Positions 19,515-28,102 of a stretch of DNA of 64,000 nt are shown piece after piece (the stretch's first letter is position 1; every line of letters begins with the position of its first letter). The stretch is from Streptomyces mirabilis (GTDB lineage: Bacteria; Actinomycetota; Actinomycetes; Streptomycetales; Streptomycetaceae), in NCBI RefSeq assembly GCF_039503195.1, contig NZ_JBCJKP010000001.1:6200001-6264000 (forward strand), read 5' to 3'. Made by a program: the position numbers and the translations under genes. The notes below the pieces were generated by a model. That model searched no databases and had not been told where the DNA came from. It saw only the letters and a list, made by a program, of their open reading frames with translations.

Positions 19515-21203
19515 ATGGGGACCGAGGGGGAGAACGTCCGTGTGATCGGCGGCCGTTACCGGCTGGAGGCCAGGATCGGCCGGGGCGGCATGGGTGTCGT
19601 CTGGCGCGCCACCGACCAGCTGCTCGCCCGGCAGGTCGCGGTGAAGGAGGTCGCCCTCGACGACTCGCTCTCCGCCGACGAGGCCCGGACGCAGCGCGAC
19701 CGCACCCTGCGCGAGGCCCGCGCGGTCGCCCAGCTGCACCACCCGCACATCATCGTCGTGCACGACGTGGTCGAGGAGGACGAACGGCCGTACATCGTCA
19801 TGGAGCTGATCGACGGCGGCTCGCTCGCCGAGCGGATCTCCGCCGACGGTCCGGTCGACGCGCGCGAGGCCGCCCGGATCGGCCTCGCCCTCCTCGGCGC
19901 GCTGCGGCGCGCGCACGAGGCGGGTGTCCTGCACCGTGACCTCAAGCCCGCCAACGTCCTGATGGAGGCGGGCACCGACCGTGTCGTGCTCACCGACTTC
20001 GGCATCGCCCAGGTCGCGGGCGCCACGACGCTCACCGAGAGCGGGTCGTTCGTCGGCTCGCCCGAGTACACCGCGCCCGAGCGGATGTCCGGGGTCAGAA
20101 CCGGCCCCGAGTCCGATCTGTGGTCGCTCGGGGCGCTGCTCTGCACGGTCCTGAGCGGTGAATCGCCCTTCCGCCGCGACTCGTTGGGTGGCATCCTGCA
20201 CGCCGTCGTCATGGACGAGATCCGCCCGCCCGCGCAGGCCGCACCCCTGCTGCCCGTCGTACGGGGGCTGCTGGAGCGTGATCCGGAGCGGCGGCTCGAC
20301 GCGGTGGAGGCGGAGCGGCTGCTCAGGGCGTTCCTGGAGACGGGCCGTACGCCGCGGGCCGCGTCGGCCGGCTACACGCCCACGCAACGGGACGTACCGA
20401 AGCGGAAGTCACCCGTCCAGCAGGCCGCGCACCCTTCCCCTCCACCGGTTCCTCCCCCTGCCGCCGGGTCCGACCGTGCCCCGAAGCGGTCGGCGCGGAC
20501 CACGCTCGTCGTCGCGGCGCTGGTCGCCGCCGTGGCCGGGGCGGGCGTGTCGGCGGTGCTGCTGGTGAACCATGGTGGGGGCGGCGGGGGCAACGGCGGG
20601 GGCGGTACGTCGACGCCGTCCGCCAGTTCGGCGCCGGGCACGTCCGTGAGCGCGTCGCACTCCCCGAGCGCGCCCGCAGCGCCGGGGTCCTCGGCCTCAC
20701 CGAGCCCCGCCCCCACGGTCACCGTCACCCGGCAGCAGAAGCCGACCGCCGCCTCCGGCCCGGCACCCTCGGGCTACCGGACGGTCCATGACCCGGACGG
20801 GTTCTCGCTCGCCGTACCGGACGGCTTCACCCGCGATCCGCAGGGCGAGCGGATCTTCTACATGTCGCCGGGCCAGACCTTCCGCCTCGGCATCAAGGCG
20901 ACCGACCCCGAGGCGGGCGGCCCGCTCGCGGTGATGCGGCGCTCCGACGCCGACGGGCCGTCCACGAACCCGGGCTACCACGACGGCACCGTCACCTCGA
21001 CCACGCACGACGGACAGCCCGCCGCGCTCTGGGAGTTCACCTGGAACGGCTTCACCACGGCGGAGGGCGCGCGGCACACGTACGACCTCTGCTGGGAGGA
21101 AGGCGGCCGGACGTACGACGTGTGGGTGTCGGCCCCGGTCGGCAAGGTGACGCAGGCGAAGGAGTACTTCGACGTCGCGTTGGACACCTTCGTCGCCCCG
21201 TAG
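19515..21203 (+). CDS. Membrane serine/threonine protein kinase (paralogue 4 of 5)
   Basis: 562 residues if ATG 19515 is used; ATG 19503/19506 and GTG 19542 (which has GAGGGGGAGA 10 nt before it) are rivals, so the first ten residues are uncertain. Kinase domain: GRGGMG at 22-27, Lys44, HRDLKPAN near 140, DFG near 162, APE in PEYTAPERMSG. Pro/Ser linker, transmembrane helix at about 327-352 (TTLVVAALVAAVAGAGVSAVLLV), a Gly/Ser/Thr spacer, and the shared outer domain (GFSLAVPDGFTRDPQG ... WEFTWNGFTT ... VALDTFVAP). Catalytically complete. Confidence 0.9.
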   Translation: MGTEGENVRVIGGRYRLEARIGRGGMGVVWRATDQLLARQVAVKEVALDDSLSADEARTQRDRTLREARAVAQLHHPHIIVVHDVVEEDERPYIVMELIDGGSLAERISADGPVDAREAARIGLALLGALRRAHEAGVLHRDLKPANVLMEAGTDRVVLTDFGIAQVAGATTLTESGSFVGSPEYTAPERMSGVRTGPESDLWSLGALLCTVLSGESPFRRDSLGGILHAVVMDEIRPPAQAAPLLPVVRGLLERDPERRLDAVEAERLLRAFLETGRTPRAASAGYTPTQRDVPKRKSPVQQAAHPSPPPVPPPAAGSDRAPKRSARTTLVVAALVAAVAGAGVSAVLLVNHGGGGGGNGGGGTSTPSASSAPGTSVSASHSPSAPAAPGSSASPSPAPTVTVTRQQKPTAASGPAPSGYRTVHDPDGFSLAVPDGFTRDPQGERIFYMSPGQTFRLGIKATDPEAGGPLAVMRRSDADGPSTNPGYHDGTVTSTTHDGQPAALWEFTWNGFTTAEGARHTYDLCWEEGGRTYDVWVSAPVGKVTQAKEYFDVALDTFVAP

Positions 21204-21306
21204 GCGGGAGGTAAACGGGAGATAAGGGGCGGTCCGCGTCACGGGTCTGTGACCGGTGCGCGACGGGTCTGGATGCCGGAGAGCGTGCCGCGATAGGGAT
21301 GGACCC

Positions 21307-22962
21307 ATGAGGAACAACGGGGGAGTCCCTTACGGAGCCGACGAGCCGACGAGTTTCGTTCTGCAACCGCCGACCCGGGTCGCCCCGGAACCGACGGTCG
21401 GGTCCGCGCCCGATCCAGTACCCGCGCCCCATCCTGTGACCGCGACCGGTCCCGACCTCGATCCCGACCCCGATCCCGGCACCGGGCGGCTCATCGCGGG
21501 CCGCTACCGGCTGCTCGGCAAGCTCGGCCACGGTGGGATGGGGACGGTCTGGCGGGCCAAGGACGAGACGGTGGACCGTGAGGTCGCCGTCAAGGAGCCC
21601 CGCGTCCCGGACCACCTTCCCGAGCGTGAACGCGCCAATGTCTTCGAGCGGATGCGTCGCGAGGCGCGCGCCGCGGCCCGGCTCGACCACCCGGCGGTGG
21701 TGAACGTCCACGACGTCGCGGTCGTGGACGGACAGCCCTGGATCGTCATGGAGCTGGTGCGGGGCCGTTCGCTGGGCGCCGCCCTCCAGGAGGGCACGCT
21801 CGGGGTGCGTGAGGCGGCGCGTATCGGTCTTGAGGTGCTCGGCGCGCTGGAGGCGGCGCACGCGGCGGGCATCCTGCACCGGGACGTCAAGCCCGACAAC
21901 GTGCTGCTCGGCCCGCACGGCCGGGTCGTCCTGACCGACTTCGGCATCGCGCAGATCGAGGGCGAGACGAATCTGACGGCCACGGGCGGCTTCGTCGGGT
22001 CGCCCGAGTACATCGCGCCGGAACGGGTGCTCGGCCAGCGTCCGGGGCCGGCCTCCGACCTCTGGTCGCTCGGTGTCGTCCTGTACGCGGCCACGGAGGG
22101 CGTGTCGCCCTTCCGCCGCAGCAACACGCCCGCGACGCTCCAGTCGGTCCTCAACTCCACCCCGGCGCCGCCCGCTTCGGCGCGGGGTCCGCTGGCGGAG
22201 GCCATCAACGGGCTCCTGGACAAGGACCCCTCCCGCCGCCCCGGCGCGGACCGGGTCCGACGGATGCTGGAGGAGGCCGCCGAGCCACCCGCCCCGGAGC
22301 CGACGCAGGTGGTGCAGATCGCGGGTCCGGGCGGCAAGGGCCTGCGCGTGCGCCGCAAGCCCCTGTTCATCGGCCTCGGCGCGGTGGTCGTCGCGGCGGC
22401 GGTGGCGGCGTACCTGGTGTTCGCGAACCCGTTCGCGGGTCCGCTGCCCGACGGCTGGAAGAAGCACCACGAGACGGACGTCGCCGCGACACTGGCGGCA
22501 CCCGCGGGCTACCAGAGATCGACGCCGGACCGGACGTCGGACAAGGGGCACTGGGTCACGTACACCGACTGGAGCGGCAGCATCTGGATCGGCCTGACCC
22601 TGATCGAGAAGTCCGAGGACACGAGCCACCGGATCAAGGACTCCTCGGCCGCCGAGATGTACGCCGACAACGACGACTTCAAGGGCAGCGGCGGGTACGA
22701 GCTGAGCATGCCCGAGTCCCCGCGGACGTCCCCGGAGAACGCGAAGTACCACGGCAGGCAGGCCGCCGAGAACACCGTCGGCTACACGACCACCGACAGC
22801 CAGAACCCGCGCCCGCGCGAGGTGAAGATCTTCTACTACAAGACGTCCAAGGGCGACATGTACAAGCTCACGATCAGCTATCCGGGCAAGGGCGACTTCA
22901 CGACACGCGGCCGTGAAGTCGCCAGGACGGCGATCGCGAACCTGGACATCGACCAGTTGTAG
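21307..22962 (+). CDS. Membrane serine/threonine protein kinase (paralogue 5 of 5)
   Basis: 551 residues from ATG 21307. An N-terminal disordered stretch of about 60 residues rich in Pro/Asp (PDLDPDPDPG) precedes the kinase domain: GHGGMG near 75, VAVKEP Lys near 97, HRDVKPDN near 193, DFG near 211, APE in EYIAPERVLG. Transmembrane helix at about 351-375 directly after a basic stretch, with no long linker, then the shared outer domain (ATLAAPAGYQRS ... WVTYTDWSGSIWIGLTL ... TAIANLDIDQL). Catalytically complete. Last gene of the same-strand kinase run. Confidence 0.9.
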   Translation: MRNNGGVPYGADEPTSFVLQPPTRVAPEPTVGSAPDPVPAPHPVTATGPDLDPDPDPGTGRLIAGRYRLLGKLGHGGMGTVWRAKDETVDREVAVKEPRVPDHLPERERANVFERMRREARAAARLDHPAVVNVHDVAVVDGQPWIVMELVRGRSLGAALQEGTLGVREAARIGLEVLGALEAAHAAGILHRDVKPDNVLLGPHGRVVLTDFGIAQIEGETNLTATGGFVGSPEYIAPERVLGQRPGPASDLWSLGVVLYAATEGVSPFRRSNTPATLQSVLNSTPAPPASARGPLAEAINGLLDKDPSRRPGADRVRRMLEEAAEPPAPEPTQVVQIAGPGGKGLRVRRKPLFIGLGAVVVAAAVAAYLVFANPFAGPLPDGWKKHHETDVAATLAAPAGYQRSTPDRTSDKGHWVTYTDWSGSIWIGLTLIEKSEDTSHRIKDSSAAEMYADNDDFKGSGGYELSMPESPRTSPENAKYHGRQAAENTVGYTTTDSQNPRPREVKIFYYKTSKGDMYKLTISYPGKGDFTTRGREVARTAIANLDIDQL

Positions 22963-23300
22963 AGGGGGCTTCTGCTGCGGCTCGCGGGTAATCGGCGCGG
23001 GAGAAGGCAGGACGGAAAAGAGGGTTTTCCTGGGAGATTTCCCGTGCGGTGATCGTGGAACGCGAGTGGAACATGAGTGGGGCGTAACGGGTGCGTCGGA
23101 CGCCGCGCGCGCCGTCGGGGCACCTCGCTGTTCAAGAGCGCCCGTGCACGCCTCGGCATCCGCAAGGCGGCGCCGAGCTCCCGAACAACGCCCTGATCAG
23201 GGCGTTCCCTGCCAGTGTCCACTGGCGCGGTGTGTGCAGTCGGTGAAAGCGGGTTACCAACGGGTACCCAAAGCCCTCGCTCCGTCATACGCTGCGCCTC
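22963..23300. other. Intergenic region before gabD with palindromes
   Basis: No coding sequence is convincing here. The region holds a perfect 20-bp palindrome at 23187-23206 and a second one, CCAGTG-TC-CACTGG, at 23212-23225, only 5 bp away, followed by two GGGTTACC/GGGTACCC-like units before the gabD start at 23301. The arrangement suggests operator sites for a dimeric regulator of gabD and the GMC oxidoreductase. Confidence 0.5.
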
Positions 23301-24938
23301 ATGACGGACTCGCAGGCCTCGGAAATCACCGCCACGGTCAAGTCGGAAAAGACCGGCACCAATCCCCTCGCCCCCGCTCCCGTGGGCGCCCGCACCGCCG
23401 CCGACGTGGTCACGCCCGAGCTGGTCGCCCAGCTCACCAAGGGTGTCGTCGGCTCCGGTCGGACCGCCAACCACACCCCGTTCACCGGCGAGAAGCTGGC
23501 AGACCTGCCCGAGTCCACCCCCGAGGACGTACAGGAGGCCTTCGAGCGGGCCCGTAAGGCGCAGGTGGCCTGGGGTGCCACGCCGGTGCGGCGGCGCGCC
23601 GCCGTCCTGCTCCGCTTCCACGACCTGGTGCTCGCCCGCCAGGCCGAGGTGCTCGACCTCATCCAGCTGGAGACCGGCAAGGCCCGGCTGCACGCGCACG
23701 AAGAGGTGCAGGCCGTCGTCGTGGCCGCCCGCCACTACGGCAGGAAGGCTCCCGCCTACCTCCGCCCCAAGCGGCACGCCGGGGCCATGCCCACCCTCAC
23801 CAAGGTCACCGAACTGCGCCACCCGCGCGGTGTCGTGGGCCAGATCGCGCCCTGGAACTACCCCCTCGAACTCTCCGTCGGCGACGCGCTCCCGGCCTTC
23901 GTCGCGGGTAACGCGGTGGTGATGAAACCGGACACCGAGACCTGCCTGACCGCCCTGTGGGCGCGCGACCTGCTCGTCGAGGCCGGGTTGCCCGCCGAGG
24001 TCTTCCAGGTCGTCATCGGGGACGGTCCGGTCGTCGGGCCGGAGGTCGTCAAGCACGCCGACTACGTCTCCTTCACCGGGTCCACCCGAACCGGCCGCGA
24101 GGTCGCCCAGGGCGCCGCCGCCCGGCTCGTCGGCGTCTCCCTCGAGCTCGGCGGCAAGAACGCGATGGTGGTCCTGGAGGACGCCGACATCGACAAGGCC
24201 GCCGCGGGCGCCGTCCGCGCCTGCTTCTCCTCCGCCGGCCAGCTCTGCATCTCCATCGAGCGGTTGTACGTCCACGAGTCCGTCGCCGACGCGTTCGCGG
24301 AGCGCTTCGCCGCCCGGACCAAGGCCATGCGGCTCGGCACCTCCCTCGCCTACGGCGCCGACATGGGTTCGCTGGTGGGGGAGCGGCAGCTGGAGACCGT
24401 GACCCGGCACGTGGAGGAGGCGGTCGCGAAGGGCGCGAAGGTCGTCGCCGGCGGCGTCGCCCGCCCCGACATCGGCCCCTACTTCTACGAGCCCACCATC
24501 CTCGACGGCGTGGAAGCCCCCATGGCCGTCTGCAACGAGGAGACCTTCGGGCCGGTCGTCTCCCTCTACCGCTTCAAGACGGACGACGAGGTCGTCGAAC
24601 TCGCCAACTCCACGTCGTACGGCCTCAACTCCTCCGTCTGGACGAAGGACGGGCGGCGCGGACGCGCGGTCGCGGCACGGCTGCGCACCGGCACGGTCAA
24701 CGTCAACGAGGGATACGCGCCCGCGTACGGCAGTGTCCAGTCGCCGATGGGCGGCATGAAGGACTCCGGCCTCGGCCGCCGGCACGGCTCCGAGGGCATC
24801 CTCAAGTACACCGAGGCACAGACCGTCGCCCAGCAGCGGCTGCTGCCGATGGCGCCCTCGCTCGGCATGGACGACGAGAAGTACGCGCAGTTCATGAGCC
24901 GCAGCCTGAGGGTGATGAAGGCGCTCCGGCTGCGCTAA
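23301..24938 (+). CDS. Succinate-semialdehyde dehydrogenase-like aldehyde dehydrogenase
   Basis: 545 residues, ATG 23301. Aldehyde dehydrogenase superfamily: PWNYPLELSVGDALPAFVAGN (oxyanion Asn), Gly-rich FTGSTRTG, general base Glu in LELGGKNAMV, nucleophile Cys in SSAGQLCIS, and NEETFGPV. The best match I recognise is the actinobacterial NADP+-dependent succinic semialdehyde dehydrogenase (GabD2 type), which makes succinate from succinate semialdehyde (GABA shunt or alternative TCA route). The N-terminus is about 40 residues longer than in typical members. Followed at 24996 by a GMC oxidoreductase on the same strand, so the two probably form an operon. Confidence 0.85.
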   Translation: MTDSQASEITATVKSEKTGTNPLAPAPVGARTAADVVTPELVAQLTKGVVGSGRTANHTPFTGEKLADLPESTPEDVQEAFERARKAQVAWGATPVRRRAAVLLRFHDLVLARQAEVLDLIQLETGKARLHAHEEVQAVVVAARHYGRKAPAYLRPKRHAGAMPTLTKVTELRHPRGVVGQIAPWNYPLELSVGDALPAFVAGNAVVMKPDTETCLTALWARDLLVEAGLPAEVFQVVIGDGPVVGPEVVKHADYVSFTGSTRTGREVAQGAAARLVGVSLELGGKNAMVVLEDADIDKAAAGAVRACFSSAGQLCISIERLYVHESVADAFAERFAARTKAMRLGTSLAYGADMGSLVGERQLETVTRHVEEAVAKGAKVVAGGVARPDIGPYFYEPTILDGVEAPMAVCNEETFGPVVSLYRFKTDDEVVELANSTSYGLNSSVWTKDGRRGRAVAARLRTGTVNVNEGYAPAYGSVQSPMGGMKDSGLGRRHGSEGILKYTEAQTVAQQRLLPMAPSLGMDDEKYAQFMSRSLRVMKALRLR

Positions 24939-24995
24939 GGGCTCCGCCAAGGGCTCCGTCAGGCCGCACCACGTTCTCAATGAGGAGAGCAGCAC

Positions 24996-26801
24996 GTGTC
25001 ACAGGAGAACTCCGTCCACAACCCGGACGACACCGCTTACGACTACGACGTCATCGTCGTCGGCTCCGGCTTCGGCGGCTCGGTCACGGCCCTCAGGCTC
25101 ACCGAGAAGGGCTACCGCGTAGGAGTGCTGGAAGCGGGCCGTCGCTTCACCCGTGACGCGCTGCCCAAGAACTCCTGGGACATCAAGAACTACCTGTGGG
25201 CGCCGGCGCTCGGCATGTACGGCATCCAGCGCATCCACCTGCTGGGCAACGTCATGGTGCTGGCGGGCGCCGGAGTCGGCGGCGGCTCCCTGAACTACGC
25301 CAACACCCTCTACGTACCGCCGAAGGCCTTCTTCGACGACCCGCAGTGGAAGGACATCACCGACTGGCAGGCGGAGCTGAAGCCGTACTACGACCAGGCC
25401 CGCCGCATGCTCGGCGTGCGGCTCAACCCGACGATGACCCCTTCCGACGTCCATCTCAAGGCGGCCGCGCAGCGGATGGGCGTCGGCGACAGCTTCCACA
25501 TGGCGCCGGTCGGCGTCTTCTTCGGCGACGGGCAGGACGCGGACGGCACGGCGAAGGCCGGGCCCGGCGGTGAGGTGGAGGACCCCTACTTCGGGGGCGC
25601 CGGACCCGCCCGCAAGGCGTGCACCGAGTGCGGCGAGTGCATGACCGGCTGCCGGCACGGCGCGAAGAACACCCTCAACGAGAACTACCTGTACCTGGCG
25701 GAGAAGGCGGGCGCGGTCGTGCACCCGATGACCACCGTCGTGTCCGTCACCGACGACTCGCAGGGCGGATACGCCGTCGCCACCCTGCCCACGGACGAGA
25801 AACGCAAGGGCGAGGGGCGGACGCTCAAGGCGCGCAGGGTCGTCATCGCCGCGGGTACCTACGGCACGCAGACCCTGCTGCACCGGATGAAGGCGGGCGG
25901 CCAACTGCCGTACCTCTCCCCGAGGCTGGGCGAGCTGACCCGCACCAACTCCGAGGCGCTGGTGGGCGCGCAGACCGACAACCGCCGCTACCGCAAGGCG
26001 CACGGCACGCCCAAGGCCGACTTCACCCAGGGTGTCGCCATCACCTCCTCGATCCACCCGGACGAGAACACCCACATCGAGCCCGTCCGCTACGGCAAGG
26101 GCTCGAACGCCATGGGGGGCCTGTCCATCCTCCAGGTCCCGTACGCGGAGGGCTCGTCGAGGGTGGCGGGATGGCTGGTGAACGCGGCGAAGCACCCGCT
26201 CCTCGTGCTCCGCTCGCTCTCCAACCGCCGCTGGTCCGAGCGGACCATCATCGGTCTGGTGATGCAGTCGCTGGACAACTCCCTGACGACCTACCTGAAG
26301 CCGAAGGGCGCGGGGAAGGGCCTGCTGACGGCCCGGCAGGGGCACGGCGCGCCCAACCCCAAGCAGATCAGGGCCGCGTCCGAGGCCGCGTCCGCCGTCG
26401 CCGCGGAGATCAACGGGTTCGCGGGCAGCAACGTGGGCGAGTTGATGGGAACGCCGCTGACCGCGCACTTCCTGGGCGGCTGCCCGATCGGCGACTCCCG
26501 GGAGACCGGCGTGATCGACCCGTACCACCGGCTGTACGGCCACCCGGGCATCTCCGTCGTCGACGGTGCCGCGGTCTCCGCGAACCTCGGGGTGAACCCG
26601 TCGCTCACCATCACCGCCCAGGCCGAGCGCGCGATGTCGTACTGGCCCAACAAGGGCGAGGCGGACCCGCGCCCGGCGCCGGGGGCGGCGTACGAGCGTC
26701 TGAAGCCGGTCGAGCCCCGGGACCCGGCGGTACCCGCGGACGCCTTCGGCGCGCTGCGGCTGCCGTTCCTGGGGATGCCGACGGTGCCGCCGAAACCGTA
26801 A
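24996..26801 (+). CDS. FAD-dependent GMC oxidoreductase (cholesterol oxidase-like) with cysteine cluster
   Basis: 601 residues from GTG 24996 (GAGGAG upstream). FAD motif GSGFGGSVTALRL near residue 24, VLEAGRRF, the GGGSLNYANTLYVPP block, and the C-terminal GMC signature HFLGGCPIG ... VVDGAAVSANLGVNPSLTITA. In the middle is CxxCxxCxxxC (Cys209, 212, 215, 219: CTECGECMTGC followed by RHGAKN), the spacing of a [4Fe-4S] ferredoxin motif, which is usual in this bacterial sub-family. It probably oxidises a sterol- or alcohol-like substrate; the acceptor is unknown. Lies 57 bp after the aldehyde dehydrogenase gene, so an alcohol-aldehyde-acid series is possible. Confidence 0.85.
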   Translation: MSQENSVHNPDDTAYDYDVIVVGSGFGGSVTALRLTEKGYRVGVLEAGRRFTRDALPKNSWDIKNYLWAPALGMYGIQRIHLLGNVMVLAGAGVGGGSLNYANTLYVPPKAFFDDPQWKDITDWQAELKPYYDQARRMLGVRLNPTMTPSDVHLKAAAQRMGVGDSFHMAPVGVFFGDGQDADGTAKAGPGGEVEDPYFGGAGPARKACTECGECMTGCRHGAKNTLNENYLYLAEKAGAVVHPMTTVVSVTDDSQGGYAVATLPTDEKRKGEGRTLKARRVVIAAGTYGTQTLLHRMKAGGQLPYLSPRLGELTRTNSEALVGAQTDNRRYRKAHGTPKADFTQGVAITSSIHPDENTHIEPVRYGKGSNAMGGLSILQVPYAEGSSRVAGWLVNAAKHPLLVLRSLSNRRWSERTIIGLVMQSLDNSLTTYLKPKGAGKGLLTARQGHGAPNPKQIRAASEAASAVAAEINGFAGSNVGELMGTPLTAHFLGGCPIGDSRETGVIDPYHRLYGHPGISVVDGAAVSANLGVNPSLTITAQAERAMSYWPNKGEADPRPAPGAAYERLKPVEPRDPAVPADAFGALRLPFLGMPTVPPKP

Positions 26802-26819
26802 CTCCGTCTCCGGATACGA

Positions 26820-26857
26820 GAAGGACCCGCACCCCCCTCCGAGTGCGGGTCCTTCTT
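26820..26857. terminator. Terminator between convergent genes
   Basis: A 13-bp perfect stem (GAAGGACCCGCAC with GTGCGGGTCCTTC) and a 10-nt loop followed by TT, between the stops at 26801 (+) and 26899 (-). Its symmetry allows it to serve both strands. Confidence 0.85.
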
Positions 26858-26898
26858 GTAGCCGTAGGTCTATTCGTCCCTACTGGCCCACTGGCTGC

Positions 26899-27879
26899 TT
26901 ACGCGGTGGCGTCGCCCGACTTGCGGCGACGCACCACGAACACCGCACCGGCACCGGCGACGACGGCGAGACCGCCGACGAGGGCGATGGTCGGCAGGGC
27001 GGAGCTGGAGCCGGTCTCGGCGAGGCTGCCGTTGACCACCGGGGTGTTGCCCTTGTCGGCCGGCTTGTCCGAGACCGGAACCTGGCCGCCTTCCTGCGGC
27101 TTGGTGCCGTTGGTGTCGGTGCCCGCGGAGACGATCTGGAACTTGTACGCGACCTCGCCGAAGCCCGTGCACGAGCCGTCGGCGTCGCCGTAGATGCTGG
27201 CGCCGAGGGAGAAGCCGGCGCCCACCGGGGCGCTGGACTTCACGTTGATACGGAGCGGGATGTCGACCTCGTAGTCGGGCTTCAGCTCGTCGGTGTAGCC
27301 GACGTAACCGACCGCGTAGCCCTCGGAGTCGACGGCCTCCCAGGCCTTGGTGTCCTCGTTGTACGCCTGGAGCTGGACCTTCTTGCTCTGGAAGAGGTCG
27401 TCGCCCGCCTTGTCGGAGGACGCGCCGGCGAAGAAGCCGAGCTCGTTCAGGGTGGACTTGGAGTTGTTGAGCACGTTCAGGGAGAACTTGTGCCAACCAC
27501 TGCCCGCCGCGATCTTGCCGGGCAGGCCGGAGATGGAGACGTCGACCTTGGAGTCCTGGCACTCGGACGGCTCGGGCTGCGGCGTGTCGGACGGCTCGGG
27601 AGACGTCGACGTGCTCGGCGCGGGAGTCGCGGAGGTCGAAGTGGTGGCGGAGGCGCTCGAAGTCGGAGCGGTCTCGGTCGCCGACGCGGACGTGGTCGCG
27701 GTGGGCGCGGGAGTGGTCTCGGTCGGGGTCGCCGACGCGGACTCGCTCGCGGACTCGGACGCCGTCGCGGTGGGGGAGGAGCTCTCGTCCGTCGCGAATG
27801 CGGCCGGCGCAGAAAGCAGCGCCAGCGGGGCTATTGCTGCCGTTGCGGCCGCAAGGGCCATGGCACGGCGAAGCTTCAT
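26899..27879 (-). CDS. Sortase-anchored surface protein (LAETG)
   Basis: 326 residues. Sec signal peptide (MKLRRAMALAAATAAIAPLALL ending AFA), an approximately 75-residue Ser/Thr/Ala/Pro-rich stalk likely to be glycosylated or extended, a globular domain of about 155 residues with two Cys (SECQDSK and DGSCTGF) that may form a disulfide, and a C-terminal sorting signal: LAETG, then a hydrophobic segment (ALPTIALVGGLAVVAGAGAVFVV) and RRRK. LAxTG is the motif recognised by class E sortases of Streptomyces. No sortase gene is in the window. The ligand of the globular domain is unknown. Confidence 0.88.
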   Translation of the reverse strand: MKLRRAMALAAATAAIAPLALLSAPAAFATDESSSPTATASESASESASATPTETTPAPTATTSASATETAPTSSASATTSTSATPAPSTSTSPEPSDTPQPEPSECQDSKVDVSISGLPGKIAAGSGWHKFSLNVLNNSKSTLNELGFFAGASSDKAGDDLFQSKKVQLQAYNEDTKAWEAVDSEGYAVGYVGYTDELKPDYEVDIPLRINVKSSAPVGAGFSLGASIYGDADGSCTGFGEVAYKFQIVSAGTDTNGTKPQEGGQVPVSDKPADKGNTPVVNGSLAETGSSSALPTIALVGGLAVVAGAGAVFVVRRRKSGDATA

Positions 27880-28102
27880 GAAGACCTCGGAAAGTCCGGT
27901 ACCGCGTCATCACGGTACGCGTATGGGATGAGGCCTCCGCGTGTGGGGCGCGGGTGTGGCCGTTGGTTCTGCAGGTGTGACCCGCGAAACCTGTGAACGG
28001 TTGTGCCTTCACTCACAGAATTCTTATGTGGGCTGTGTCACACACGGATCTGCATGGATCTGCCTTGTGTACCGGCTTTCGATCCACTTAGAACTGATCC
28101 TC

